64,000 bases of DNA from the NCBI GenBank assembly GCA_019914995.1, contig CM034127.1:1240001-1304000 (forward strand), given 5' to 3'. The translations under genes were made by a program, and so were the position numbers. The stretch's first letter is position 1. Each line of letters begins with the position of its first letter. Source of the stretch: Acanthochlamys bracteata (taxonomy: Eukaryota > Streptophyta > Magnoliopsida > Pandanales > Velloziaceae). This document shows, piece after piece, positions 26,053-39,081 of the stretch. The notes beneath the pieces are model-generated. The model had not been told where the DNA came from. It saw only the letters and a program-made list of their open reading frames with translations, and searched no databases.

Positions 26053-27455
26053 ATGGAGGAATATTGTTGTGGTCCTTCGTCGCCGACAACGGTGGTTGTG
26101 AACAGTCCTCGAAGAACACTCAGCCTTGTTCGGAGAAACTACAGTCACCAAAGCCCCGATCACTCCTCTGATGGATCTCCGTCATCCGCCGCCGCTGCTG
26201 CTGGTGGAGCCAAGCCTGCTGAGGTCTATGGCTTCGTTGGCTCTATCACCACCGTTATTGCTACCGGTAATCGCATTCCTCTTCCTCCTTCCGTTCTCCA
26301 GACTGATCTTGATCGACTTTTCCTTTTTTTTGGTAAATTTCGGGATGGTTCTTCGTTGTTGTTCTCTTTCATTATGGACCCCTTCTTGCTGGTTGCATTT
26401 TGATTTATAGTGTAGTCTGTCGTTGGATACTGTTTATAGATGCAATACTTGTTATGAGTGTTTCTAATGGTATTATGGGGGCCTTCTTCTGCAAAATTTG
26501 GTATGCAAAACTGGTTCATCTGCTGCATTGATATTGTTTGGTTGTTACTCATGATTTTGTGTTCTCGCTTTGTTTTGTTTACTCTTGTAAGTGCTTTTCT
26601 GGCTTAGCAAAGAATTGTTGTATGTTTTGGTGTTTGGCAGAGGTTCCTGTGTTTTCAGGTATAGTCATTGGATACTAATTGGAGAGTGATAGTCTTTGTC
26701 TTGCTTTTCTTTTTGATTATCATATTGCAGTGATTTATCTGGTCTGGGCGTATATCCCAGAGCCATGCCTGCATTCGCTGGGGATCACTTACTATCCCAA
26801 CAAGTAAGTCCCTCCTATTTCTAATTTTCAATCAAATTTAGCAGGACGTGGGTTGCTTGCATTTCTTTCCTGGAGTGCTTTATGTTCACTTGCACGAGAT
26901 CACCCATTAACATTGCGCATATCAATAAATAAGTATCTATATTAACTTCCAAAACATGTATCATCTAGAGATGCAATTCGTAGCTGTTCCTGATATTTGG
27001 CTCATACTGCAGATATTGGGCATTGGCAGTCCCTTCTTTTGTTGTAGTGACAATTGTCTCTGCACTGGCATTTTATGTAGGTCTGAATTTTTTGGCTACT
27101 CCTCCCCCAACTTCATTTAGTACAATCTTTGGTAAGCTCAACATAAAGCTATTGCAGTGAATATCTGATTGTTATGTTTTTCCTAGATGGAATGAGTAAT
27201 TGGCTTCTCGGTCTAAAATGAAGTACAGTAATTTGAATAACCTCCTCTACATTACTGATTTTTTTGAGTATGCTTTTCTATACAGATGAACACAGTAGAG
27301 AACGCCAGACACATCCGCCTATGATGGAGGGCGAAGAGAAACCTATTGAGCCCATTTCTGACATCGCCATTGACAGAATAAATAATCTCATGTTTGGACA
27401 ACACAATGGCCCTTCGATGGAGCAGAAGATGGCGGGACATGACAAGTTAAGCTAA
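26053..27455 (+). CDS. PIGP: PIG-P, subunit of GPI-GlcNAc transferase
   Basis: Subunit P of the ER-membrane complex that adds GlcNAc to phosphatidylinositol, the first step of GPI-anchor synthesis. Four exons, 26053-26266, 26731-26803, 27013-27131 and 27286-27455, total 576 nt (191 aa) with GT-AG junctions. The N-terminal 55 residues are a Ser/Pro/Ala-rich cytosolic tail. The PIG-P domain begins EVYGFVGSI, with one membrane segment at about 58-79 (to YLVWAYIPE), the signature ITYYPNKYWALAVPSF, and a second membrane segment at about 97-122. The C-terminal tail of about 70 residues includes DIAIDRINNLMF. Length is normal for plant homologues. Confidence 0.93.
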
Positions 27456-28313
27456 GTACAAGGTGATTAAAGCATTGCTCTTGCTCAGATAGTTGCCAGA
27501 GAATTCTGTTGGAACAGCAAGGCGAGGGACAAAGACAAGCAGGTAGCTATTGTCTTCAAAAGAGACAGGTATATGTATGTATAACGACTATGTTCAACCA
27601 TGACGTGGGAAACTAGCTGGTCCACATATTCTTTGGCTGTCTATCCGCTTCGGCTTTTTATGCATTACACTAGGAAGGACTTTGTGCCAACCTGCTTTCT
27701 CGTCACCGTTGATTGACTGCTTCGTTTAGCAACTGATGCTTACCTAAAACTGGCAGCACTGCAAGTGAATGGCGTCCAAATTGAACTAGTCTGCATTGGA
27801 ACAATTAAAGCAAATCAATAGAGCTTTCGTTTTAAACAAGGGAAATTGTTTACCCCAATCACACTATGGACTAAAGATTATAAAAATGGAGTTGGCATAG
27901 TCAATAAGGGTCAATTGGCAGAATCATGTCTGGATGTATGGCCTTCATGGCTTGTATTACAAATTCAAGACTTATTAGTCAGAGCCTTTTGGCAGTCAAT
28001 ACACCAGAGTTACAGAACAGTATCCGTGACACTCTTAACAATGTACAAATAATGCATAAAGGTACAGTCTAACTCTGTAGGGCTTAGTATATAAAATTGT
28101 AGAAACTAGGGGAGATTAAAGAAACAGATCCCAAGTGCTGTTGACCTTTACCACTGATGCATACAAAACACCATCAAGAGAACACACGGCCATTAACTGG
28201 TCAAATTGCATCTTTTACATAACTGAGTTGCCTATTCCATGTAAAAGAAAAACAGCGTCACTCTTGTTCTTTCATTTCTATACAACTTCCATTGAACAGG
28301 AACAAAATTTTCT
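27456..28313. other. PIG-P 3' flank, no gene seen
   Basis: The PIG-P 3' UTR probably covers the first few hundred bases. The plus-strand frame at 27846-28052 has no recognisable content. The right part may be the 3' end of the minus-strand transcript described next. Confidence 0.4.
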
Positions 28314-30770
28314 GTGTTTGCTCATTTCTCCTTGATCTCAACATCAAGTATGTCTGAATCAGATGCTTTCGGGGACGACCAGTCCACCTCTTCTCCCTGG
28401 CTGCCACATGATGTTTCTGCAGCCAGTGCATTGGATGACCTTAGCCAACAAAGTGTCTCTTGCAAGCAGAACAAGTACCCTGTTGCAAGTAACAAATATT
28501 CATCTAGTAAAATCCGAATTATAAATTACATTGAGCGTCCTCAGCCACAAAGGTATTTTGTTTATGTAAAAATAGAAGCAGGTCCAAAGTTTTGAAAGAA
28601 GAAATTCTCAAGATGTATTCTGCTCGACCTATCTATGCAACACAAAAGAACAGCTAACTCATTGACAATGTTTGTCCAATAAAAAAATTATTTAAAAAAA
28701 TTTGCAAAAGATCATATTCGAAGAGAAAAACCTTTCAATAGAAAAGTGCTAAACCTCAATGACAAAATTATTGGCAAATAATCCAGTTAGAGCAATGACA
28801 AAAGTGCTATAAGAAGAGGAGGTTCCAATGGTAACACCCAGGTTAAATGACAAAGAACCTAAACATCCAGCCAGATAAAACGAATTACAGAAAGAGAATT
28901 GTCTGCAAAGATGAAGTACAATGTAAGAGCAAACATGCAGGTATATATCTCAAATTTCAGCTTCAACTATAGATTATACTAGTTTCATTAAGGAGATATT
29001 TGTTTCAGTATGATGGCAATTATAGAGTCGGGAATGTTCATTGAGAACTTTTCTTACATAACAAGTTGTTAAACACAAACACATTCCCTGCATCACGATA
29101 TAAGAGCTATGAGAATGTTTAACTATCTTATATACTGTAATTTCAGTCACAATAATAGTTGAAGAGCAAATTGTGGTAACCTGACATCAAATGATCCCTA
29201 ACCATTACTAAACAGCACATGTAAGACTTAACAACTCTCAATAGAAACCAGCCAACGACTCAAATGGCATACAATTACTGCAATTGGATGTACATCGAAA
29301 ACAAATACCCGTAAAGAGAGCATATACTAAAAGCAGGTTTCTTCTTTACATAAGTTTGATTTGTATTCAGAGGCTGGAAGTCAAACACAGATTCTGAGTA
29401 CAAATGAAGATGGGTCAGGTTCAATGACTAATCTGTGACAGTATATTAAATGAGATACCCGATTTACAGACAACTACCTGTCAAGATGCTAAGAAACTTG
29501 TTACTTGAAATTCGTGAAAAATTAACTGCTCAAATCTAGAAAATTTACAATTTACTTTGTCCTTTTCGTTTTTTTTTTGGTTCAACATCCAGTTTATCTA
29601 CCTCTTCTTCAACTTCTGTCACCCCCTTCCACTCACTCCTTTAATCAAGATGCATCATGCACTACCGAAACTCCATCATAACCGTAAACATCTATGAAAT
29701 GGTACAGTCAGCTACCAAAGACCAGATAACAAAAGCCACCAAACAAAATACTTATAAAAGATGAAAAATAGTGTGAAACCGATTTTATGCTAAAGCTAGT
29801 CAAAAAAAGAATAAGCTTTACAAACTGTAACCTCAAGTCATTATTACTCAAAGAAGAATGCCATTAGTTTCCATAATAAAATTTCAAGTAAGGTCCATCA
29901 AGAATAAAAGGAAAAATAAGAACAAAGAGTGTCAAATCTTGCAGAACTCACCATAAAACCTTTGCCAAGAAGCATCCCCACCAAGCCATTCAGCTCTTTT
30001 CTGTACTACAAAAACCAAAAGCATAAACAAGTATTACAGAATGGAATCGAATTGCAACTTCTCAGATCGACATTAGACTATACATGCAAATCTCCCAAAT
30101 ACATAGAACTTTGAAGCAGTTCCCAAGGTAAAGCAAGCGACCATAACAAAAAGCGACATACCTCTTGTTCCTCAATTCTCAGAAACGAACACAATGATCA
30201 TAAAATTACAACAAAATTAATGGACATTAATTCGTATGCCACAGTTTATAACTCTCAAAGATCGATTCTTTCCTCAAAAAGAGTAATCAAATTCTCTTTA
30301 AAAAAATATACTCAATATTACAAGAAGATTCTTCATTTTACAAAGGTTTCTAACATCCATATCGAGAGACTAGAATAAGAGAGAGAGAAACTAACCCTTC
30401 ACCAGCTACGAGAGAAATCAACAGAGAAAGACTTCAGAAGACAGCTCGCTATCAATCTCACGTGCTCGGATTGCCCTAGCACGCCTCGCCGAATCAAGCC
30501 GAAAATCTGAAACCTTCGCTCGATTCTTTGAGCAGCACATCGTGCTTCGAAAGGCAATATGCTTTACTCCCTCGTTCGCCCACGCCACGCATCACGCAAC
30601 GCTTCTCCTGACGTCACCCGCTTAGCGAATCCGTTGAAGACTTCTCTCCGGAAAGCACGGACGGGTAGCATTATATCTCCGGTGAACTAGCAAGTGCAGA
30701 GGCAGTGGCGCACGTGCCGTTGCCGCCATTGTCGAGAGCTCCAGAGCTTCACAAGAAGAAGAAGAAGAAG
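28314..30770 (-). other. Probable spliced minus-strand transcript of unknown kind
   Basis: Several minus-strand segments have good splice edges. One ends in a donor at 30390-30400, after a leader that starts near a gaagaagaagaag run (30755-30770). A short segment ends at a gaacaagag|gtatgt donor near 30163. A 54-nt exon near 29952-30005 runs between ttttgtag and gtgagt, and a segment lies near 29645-29690. The last is an acceptor-led exon near 28321-28480, ending DILDVEIKEK then stop. One frame joins the 54-nt exon to the next segment (WLGGDASWQRFY|DVYGYDGVSV, then VHDAS and stop), but no start codon leads into it. I could not build a full-length protein. It may be a non-coding or alternatively spliced transcript, or a decayed gene. 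The plus-strand frame at 28314-28595 is probably only its shadow. Confidence 0.3.
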
Positions 30771-30851
30771 AACGATCCTACGCGCCACTGTACCATTATC
30801 GGCTAAAAACAGGTGACGACCAGCGCTATAACGATTTAAAATTTCCACGTG
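30459..30851. promoter_or_regulatory. Cluster of bZIP-type ACGT sites upstream of SUA
   Basis: Three CACGTG G-boxes (30459-30464, 30711-30716, 30846-30851) and one palindromic TGACGTCA (30609-30616) lie within 400 bases between the minus-strand transcript and SUA. The last G-box reads CCACGTGTC, an ABRE-like context. Such sites bind plant bZIP factors of the ABI5/GBF/TGA groups; function here is inferred only. Confidence 0.5.
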
Positions 30852-32099
30852 TCAAATAATGCGATATCCCACGTATTCACGTTTTCTCGCATGTTTATAC
30901 TTTATAATCCCTGGATAAAAAGGGTAATTATACTAACCCGAACCGTTTGAATACGGGTTAAGCTTGTAATTGAAACCCGACCAGTTGAAATCTCGGCTCT
31001 CTCTTCCTTCCGCTTTGAGCACGGTCACCGTTGTCGCGTTGCTCTGTTTGGATCCGCGAGAGAAGAAACCCTAAATCTTGATTTTGTATTTAATTTAATT
31101 TGAATCGAAGAAATTAGAGTAGAGATCGAATCGAGCTTGTCCTCAGGAACTCAGGATAGATCGCAGAGAGTGCAATTACTGCACGAGATAGATAAAAGCT
31201 GAGATTTTGTTGCAGGATTGGAAGCATGTAAAAATCGTAGGTAATTTGATTCTTTTTATTCGCTATTTTTAATTCGTTTCTGACTTCTTTTTTATAAAAT
31301 CGGAGTGGGAACTGTAAGAAGTTATTACTCGGGATTGTTCGAATTGGGCATCAACGTGCAATTTTGTTCTTTTCTTGTAAGGAGATTGTGTTCTTCGTTT
31401 CAATTGAAGAACATGATCACTACATAACTGTGTCTAAGGACTCCTTCATCAAACATATATCTAGACTTGTGAACAGAAGGGTAGCTCAAGATATTTCCTT
31501 TAAGAAAGTGATTGTGTTTTCATGGACTATGTGATACTTTGGTTGCTCAATTTGAATGGAACGCCCTCGTTCTCTACCTCCACTTTTCTCCGTATCTTCC
31601 ACTTGAGGTATCTTTGTTCGTGTGTTAGTTTCCTTACAAAATGGGGAACACGTGGCTCTGGCGATGATAAAGTTACTTATAAGTTAGTGAGAATTGTTTC
31701 TAATTGTTTGAGTAATTAATGCAATTCCTGGGAGATATTGCAAGAATGATGTCACCTGTATACGGTATCTCTGTTTCATACCATTCTAAGGAAGTATGTC
31801 TTCTGTCATATTTTGGCTAGTTAAATGTTTTCTTATTTTCTTTAGCATGGGGTGGACATGTGGTAAACGCCTGCCAAACTTTTATGAGGTGTAACTTTGA
31901 TGATGAACTGTTTATATGGATGATATGCTTAAGAGGATTCCAGTTGGGGCCTGCAAGGAGTTGCGATATAAAATTTCATGACTATGGCATAACTATATAT
32001 GTTTGTGCATCTCTGACAGGATAGACACCAAACAATCTGCACCCAAAACTGTGAAAGCTTCGAGTTCTTGCAGGGTATTGTAGGTGCTACTTGCAAGAA
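30852..32099 (+). other. SUA 5' leader and leader introns
   Basis: The region upstream of the SUA start codon is T-rich and transcribed-looking from about 31000 (tctctcttccttccgc, gaaaccctaaatc). A leader donor is plausible near 31240 (atcg|gtaggtaa-like) and an acceptor near 32073. Plus frames such as 31522-31719 have no recognisable content. Confidence 0.4.
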
Positions 32100-35000
32100 A
32101 TGGATCCTGGACGTTTTGCTCTTCAGCAAGGATGGGATTCTAACAGCGTAAATGCAGTTTCCTCTTTCATTATCTGTGTGGATGATACCACAATTATGTG
32201 GAAATGTGTTTTCCTAAGCGAACAATCAAAGAAGCCGTGGGACTGTCTTGATATGGACTGAATTTCCCCACCCTTTACATATCTTAATTGCTGACTTGGC
32301 TTATTCTGTTGATTCTACAGACTTTGGAGGGTTATGATACAGTGCATGACCAAGATTTCAGGTGATTTATGGCTGAAATCCTTAGTTCATACGGCTGTTA
32401 AACTTCCATTCATTACTATTCTTTTGGGATTGGATTGTTACCTTTGTACTAAGACTCTCACATAGTTGCTAATGAGTCCTTTACCAAGTTTCTTGGAGAT
32501 TTGCACTACATTCATGCAACATTCTTGACTGACTGTAGTCAGTGTACTTACTTGGGCAGCGCTAGTGGCTCATATGGGGGCAGGAGATATCCTCACGAAG
32601 GTTTTCTTGGAGACCATGCATATGCTAGAGGAGCATTCCATCGTGATGTGCTTGAAAGAGATATGTATCCACCTCCACCAACTGCTGGCAGCATGTGGGG
32701 TGAACCTAGAAGGAGAAGTTATGATGATGAATATGGTCCAATTAGAGAGCCAAGAAGACAAGGGAAACCATACTTGGGGTCGTTTCATGAGATGGACAGA
32801 TATCATGGCATTGATTCTATTCAAGATCGTCACAACTATAGAGACCTAGACAGTTATCATGATTCAGACAATTACCACGATTATGGATATGACAGGCATG
32901 CAAGACCTGGATCCCGTGATCGTGATGGTTTTAGCAATGATAGTTATGAACATCGCTCACGGAATTCCCACCACAACCGGCAGGACAGCCATGAGAGAGA
33001 TTATGATTTCGGACGCTATAGCTATGATTCCGACCATGAAAGAAGTAGGAGAGATAGTACTTGGCGGCGGCGTGAATCTCGTGATCGTGACCGAGACAAG
33101 AGAGCTTTTAGTCGAGAAAGAGATACAAGTCCCTGTAGATGGCGAGGTCGCTCTCGATCTCGAGGGCGTGATGATAGATCTAGATCAAGATCTCCTCGAG
33201 GTAGAAGCCATGGTCGAAGTCACAGGGAAGATAGCTATGATAGTCACTATGAGAGGAGCGAGAAAAGAAGGGATCGTGAGCGCGATGAGAAGCGGCATGC
33301 AGACTTTTCAGTGGTATTATATTGTTTGAACTTATATTCTGCCTTACTCTTTGTCTGGCTCTTGTGATGTGTGTAATTAAGGTTTCTCCCTTGCAGGCCC
33401 CATCAGCTACAGTTGTTGTTAAAGGCTTATCACAAAAGACAACTGAAGAAGACCTTTATCAAATTCTTGTATGTATCTGTTTTTAACGATTTACTGTAAT
33501 GCATTTGCCAACTTAAATAAAACATTAAAGTGTCAGCTTATCGTGTTTAGGCTGAATGGGGTCCCTTGCGCCATGTTCGTGTAATCAAGGAGCGAAATTC
33601 TGGTGTTTCTCGTGGATTTGCGTTTATTGACTTTCCTACTGTGGTAAAAGATTAAAAAATGCAAGTTGTAGTAGGCACTTATTTCTATCATTGTTGATAA
33701 ACATAACTTGTATTTCAGGATGCCGCTTGCAACATGATGGATAAAGTTGGAGATGATGGTCTTGTTGTTGATGGAAGAAAACTGTTTTTCGAATACAGGT
33801 ATTACATTCTTAAAATAGACTGTCTTCTTGTATATTTGTATTTTAAGTTCGTTGCAGTACCTGCAGATGGAATGATAAGCGCACCAGTCTTTTTTGCAGT
33901 TTATACCAGTGACTTGTCGCTAACCGTATGCAAAGAGTATACATGCACTTGCTGATCAAGTTTCCTGTATACTCTCTTTTCACTGTTTCTTAGCACAATT
34001 GATATCAACATTGTTGTTCCTTTACAACCTTTTTGTTTTTGAATCATGGTATTCCAGATGACTCTAGGGCTTCGACTACAACTCTTGTTTTGAGCTAGTT
34101 GTTATTCCCTCTGGATCTTTGGGTTTACTTCCTGTCCTTATGTGCTGATAATAATCTTCCTTGCAGTAGTAAACCAACTGGTGGTGCTGGTGCACCATCT
34201 GTTGGTCATGAAAGTGGTTTTAGACCTGGATGTGGTCGAAACATAGCTCCACCTTCAGACTGGATGTGTGTTATCTGTGGTTGTGTGAACTTTGCACGCC
34301 GTACCTCCTGTTTCCAGGTTTTTGTTTTTCTACTCTGTTTTTCTTTGTTTATGTTGTCCTATTCTTAGAGCTCATCTTTATCAAGGTGTTGTTGGAGTTG
34401 GCTGTAAGATGTATTTGTTTTTCTGTTAATACTCTAAATTACGGCTAATACTTGCATGGTAGTCTTTCATCGCATATTGCAATTTCTTTGTATGCTAAAT
34501 TTTTAGTAAGAAAAGAATATGATACATGAAGACTAAAGCTTAAGTTTTATTTGAACGTAACTATAAGGTTTTGAAATATGTGTTATGGAGATTTCTATGG
34601 CATGTTTCCTATTCTTCAATGTGTACTAGTTCGATTCATTGAGTGAATTGTAATCAGAGTGGCGAAGGACTGCAGCGTTCAGTTCAGGTTGTTACTATAG
34701 CAGTGCTGCAATGCTTTGGTTCTCAGCAAATCTAGCTGTAGTTTTGCATGAACACTGAAGTTCAATAGCCCGCTTAAGAGGTCGCCTTTAAGTTAAAAGA
34801 ATTTTGTTGAACATCCTCATCTTTGAAAGAAGAATTACATTTAAGTAACATGCTAGGATGTCAAGAGGTGAAGATAAAAGTATCTTAGATTTGAAGGGAG
34901 CCTTTTAATATTTCTAGGTGGAGCCTGGAGCTCTGTCTTTTCGTTTGATGGTATGACATATCATATGCAATGCCACTGAGTTTCTCATCAGACATCTTGG

Positions 35001-38000
35001 CTCTTTTAGGCTTTGGTGCTTGGGCCAATTTGTCTATCAGTGGTCTTGTAACTTCGATCTAGTAAACTATCCACTGACAAATATGACACCCTTGCAGAAT
35101 TTACTATGTGGCATTGCGTCTTGTCTGCGTTGAAAACAGAAGCCAGTTTACTAATGCTAATTTTCTTTTGAGTTTAGTGTAACGAGCCCCGAACTGAGGA
35201 TGCCCCTCCAGCAGATATAGGGTCGTCAAATTCAATGTCCTTGGGTAAAAAAGGATCAGAGGCTGGTATGCCTGTGATAGTTAGAGCTTTTGATCGTCTT
35301 TTGCTTTCTTTTACCTTGAGTGATCTACTATTTCTATTCTCAGGTCCTACTCATGTTTTGGTTGTCCGAGGGTTGGATGAGAATGCTGATGAAGAAATGC
35401 TACGCTATGAGTTCTCTAAACATGCTCCAATTAGGGTATAACTTGATTTAGAAAGACACCTTACTTCTTTGCCTTGTGGCGGCTTTTTGAAAGCTTTGGA
35501 TCCTTTTGACAGGATCTTAGACTTGTCAGGGACAAATTTACTCATGTTTCTCGGGGATTTGCATTTGTGCATTTTCATTCGGTAAGCACACTTTCTGTTG
35601 CTTCATTCAATTTGTGCTCATATTATAATGTTTTATCATCTTTGTGTTGGCTCTTAGATACAGGATGCGACAAAAGCTTTGGAAGCAACTAATGGGACAA
35701 CACTGGAGAAAAATGGACAAATATTACGTGTGGCATATGCCAAAAGCATTCATGGACCTGGAGCTGGTGGTCCACAATCCAGTAGTCTTGCAGCAGCTGC
35801 AATTGAAGCAGCAACATTTGCTCAACAGGTAAACATCTCTATGATGCTTTATCGACCTGTTGTTCTTTCTTTCTGTTTTCATTATTCTTGCAGCTTTTGA
35901 AGATTTATGTATGTGCTATATGTTTTCTCGTGCTTTAGTATGATGCTGCTGGTTGGGCTCCTAAAGAATACAATCCTGATGAAAAGCAAAACACTGCCAC
36001 TGATAATCAAAGTGGAAACTCTGAATCTCAAAAAGGGGGCACTGCTCCACAATCAGGCTTTGTCTGGGATGAAAAGTCTGGCTACTACTACGATGCTGCC
36101 TCAGGCTTCTATTATGATGGAAATTCAGGTTAGTCTATATCTCCTTGGTTCTTGGGGCGAAATGTTTTAATAAGCTCCATACTTTGTTTTGGGCAAGCCA
36201 ATAGTTTGAATGCTGGAGGATATTTACTTGAATGGTGATGATTCAAATCATGTCTTCTACCAATAAATTGAGAGCTGTTACATACAAGCTACCAGCATTT
36301 AGAAGCTTACAATTATGATGTCCACTTCATTCATTAGTCGAATGTATGCAGGTCTTTATTATGATGGTAACACTGGAATTTGGTACTCTTATGATCATCA
36401 GAATCAGCAATATGTCCCTTGCACAGATCAGAATGCCAGCAAGGCAACTGGAGAGTCCATGACAAATGAAAACTCAAAAGCATCTGAAGCTGCAAGCAAC
36501 AGAAAAGTGGTTATATCAGCACCTGCAACTATTGCAAAACCAAGTGAAAAAGCTTCACTCCCTGATGCTGTCCAGGCAGCTGCAGCGGCTGCTTTGGCTG
36601 CAGAGAAAAAGGAGAAGGAGAAATCAAAAGAAATAAAATTGGCATCAAAAAGTAATCTTTTGGCTAACAAGAAAAAAATGAATAATGTGTTAGCCATGTG
36701 GAAGCAGAGAAATCACGAAGGGCAAGCTGCTCGTGTTGTTCTGGATGACAATCAAGCAAATTCTGTAGGTGACAAGCAAAACAGCACTTCTATTATATCT
36801 GCTAAGAGTAAATTGAGGCCTGAAAAAGAGACTTTATCCAGCTCAAGTTTTGCAGCTGCCAGTCGAGTGGGCAATAACATCTCTTCAACATCCCTGGTCA
36901 CACAAACTCTAAATACAGATTCACAGAGTACACCAAAGCCTGCAAGTAGCATTTCTGGGGGCACCCTAAAGGGTGTTATTAGAGGCTCCGGAAGGGGGGT
37001 GAATAAGGCAGACACTGTATACTCTGGATCGTCAAATGTGGATTCTGATGGCCCTCCAGCATCTGATACTGCAAGCACAATTAGCATGTCAATGATTACC
37101 AATTCACAATCAATTGCTGCTCGATTTAAAACAGATGCATCAGCATTAGGTTCCTATTCGATTCCTGTGGCTGCTGCGAGTGGTAAGCGCAGGTTTTCTG
37201 AGGCTCCAGTTCAATCGACCACACACAGGGAGCAACCTCAGACGACATATAGAGATCGTGCAGCTGAAAGGAGGAGCTTATATGGATCCTCTTCGTCTTC
37301 ATTTGCCAATGAATTATCAGACTTTGGGGATTCAAGTAAGAGTTTCTGGTTTATTTATCTTGAGCAAATCACTTCTACAAAACTTAGATAATAATTTCTG
37401 TAGGTAGTTTGCTTCTTACTTTTCTAGTTAGAATATATAGGCAATGTTTCTTTTCATTCAACAAAGTGCTGAAGCGAATTTTTCTGAGTATATTGCTATT
37501 TGCATCTGAACTTGCAAAGTTACTAAGACTAGTGTTTTGACTTTTTTATAGGGATTCCTGTGATTACTTTTAACTAAATATGATCTGTCCTATTAAAAAC
37601 TAATTATCCAACTTTGATGAACTTCGAATCTTTGTTAAATTTTTGTTTTTTAGTTTGGTTATACACTCTAGCCACTGACGGTATGTATACTCTGCGTTTA
37701 TTGCTGTTGCTGCAATTATTGTAGGAGTCGGTTTTGTAGGCATGTAAGAATTCATAATGAGAAAGATGTTGCTGTCGCTCAGCCAAGTTCCATGGTTGGT
37801 TCCTTGTTTTATTGTACAGATTTACTGACTTTCAAGAACTGACTTTCTTTGTGAAGATCGGGATTATCAGTATCAAAGAGGTTCTTCATCAGATGTGGGG
37901 AGCATGCCCTTTCCTCCAGGAGTTGGGGGAGGACGGACGGTTGCTGAGGGCGAAAGCTATGAGGTCATCACTGCAGATCGAGCCCTTGATGAAAGCAATG

Positions 38001-39081
38001 TGGGAAACCGAATGCTTCGAAGCATGGGCTGGCAAGAAGGATTGGTACCTATCTCTCTCTCTCTCTCACACACACAAACAAAGAATTTTCATTATCCTTT
38101 ATGCCTGCCTATTTTCCTTTTATGTAATTTAAGTCATAAATCTGATCATACAAGAATCTTATCTTTGCATAACATAAAACAGTGTCATTTAGCAGTATTG
38201 TCAGTAGGCTAAGTGGAGGGATCATCTATACTTATCTCGTGTGAAAAATATTTCTTACTGTTTGTGGTTGGTGTTCTCTAATGTTCCATTACCATCTTTA
38301 ACTTGAAGAAATCCTCCTTAAGAGTGTTTCTTCTTTCTCCGTTCTCTTTGATTGTTAAATGTAATTAGCATCTGGATATTTTCTCTCTATCATCCTATGT
38401 GGCAACATTTATCTAGTTGGGAGTTTCTATCTTTAGTAGTTTTGCATTCACTGTACTGAGTTTTGGTGGTGATGTTTTTGCCTTTCGCTTTTGATATCTT
38501 ACTATTTCATGGTCGCTTTGTCCCAAGTCATCATTCCAGCAACACAACCAAAGGATTCAACATGGACCTTCCGTTGGAATAACGTTGCAGACCATGGATA
38601 TTAGAACAAGTGAAACATTAATGATTAGCGACTTTTACTTATTACGTTTGGTTTTATTGCCATTCTGTTATTCAGCTTAGCTTCGAGGGCTTTGATACGT
38701 GACATTTTTATTTTCTGTGTTTATTTTCTTTCACAAGTCAATGGCTCACTTTCCATTTCTCAGAGGTTGGTCAAGATAGCTTCGACTGCTTAGTAAACCT
38801 GGTCGGAATGTGGATAGTGAATGACAGATACCAGCTGCGTCATACTGACATCTATTCGGATGTTTTTGTTTGTTTTTTAATGCAATGAATACATCCAGGG
38901 TCTTGGCAAGGATGGCAGTGGAATCAAGGAACCTGTCCAAGCAAAAGTGACTGATGATAGAGCTGGGCTTGGGAGTCAGCAGAGACGGACATTAGATCCA
39001 AACTTGGAGGCACAGGCTGGGGACAGCTATAAAACTATTATACAGAAGAAGGCAATACAAAGATTTCGGGAGATGGCATAA
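32100..39081 (+). CDS. SUA: SUA/RBM5-like alternative-splicing factor
   Basis: A nuclear splicing regulator; Arabidopsis SUPPRESSOR OF ABI3-5 controls a cryptic intron in ABI3. Exons: 32100-32147, 32321-32361, 32539-33313, 33397-33468, 33551-33643, 33719-33798, 34167-34317, 35178-35265, 35344-35435, 35513-35581, 35658-35828, 35939-36128, 36352-37335, 37857-38044 and 38899-39081. They total 3225 nt (1074 aa) in frame. Domains: Asp/Tyr/Arg- then RS-rich N-terminus to about 285; RRM1 289-370 (VVVKGLSQKT, GFAFIDF); RanBP2-type zinc finger 401-425 (DWMCVICGCVNF, SCFQCNEPR); RRM2 450-535 (VLVVRGL, GFAFVHF); Tyr-rich OCRE 599-650 (SGYYYDAASGFYYDG); Ser-rich spacer; C-terminal G-patch about 998-1040 (MGWQEGLGLGKDGSG). 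The end IQRFREMA is typical. I find no C2H2 finger between OCRE and G-patch, unlike animal RBM5/10. The exon 3 donor could also be three bases earlier. Confidence 0.95.
38052..38076 (+). repeat. (CT)n(CA)n microsatellite in a SUA intron
   Basis: A compound run of about eight CT units followed by four to five CA units, eight bases downstream of the exon 14 donor at 38044. Length variation here could affect splicing of the G-patch exons, but nothing in the sequence shows that it does. Confidence 0.7.

Noticed and set aside
28314..28595. 93-codon plus-strand frame in the PIG-P to SUA gap
   Set aside because: Low-complexity Ser-rich frame with no splice partners; it is antisense to a minus-strand exon with a better acceptor and ending.
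32565..33329. Met/Ile-rich plus frames over SUA exon 3
   Set aside because: Alternate frames of the Asp/Arg/Tyr-rich SUA sequence; methionine richness comes from reading GAT/CATGA repeats out of frame.
36428..36697. Minus-strand frame rich in Ala/Phe over SUA exon 13
   Set aside because: Shadow of the SUA Ala/Lys-rich coding strand.
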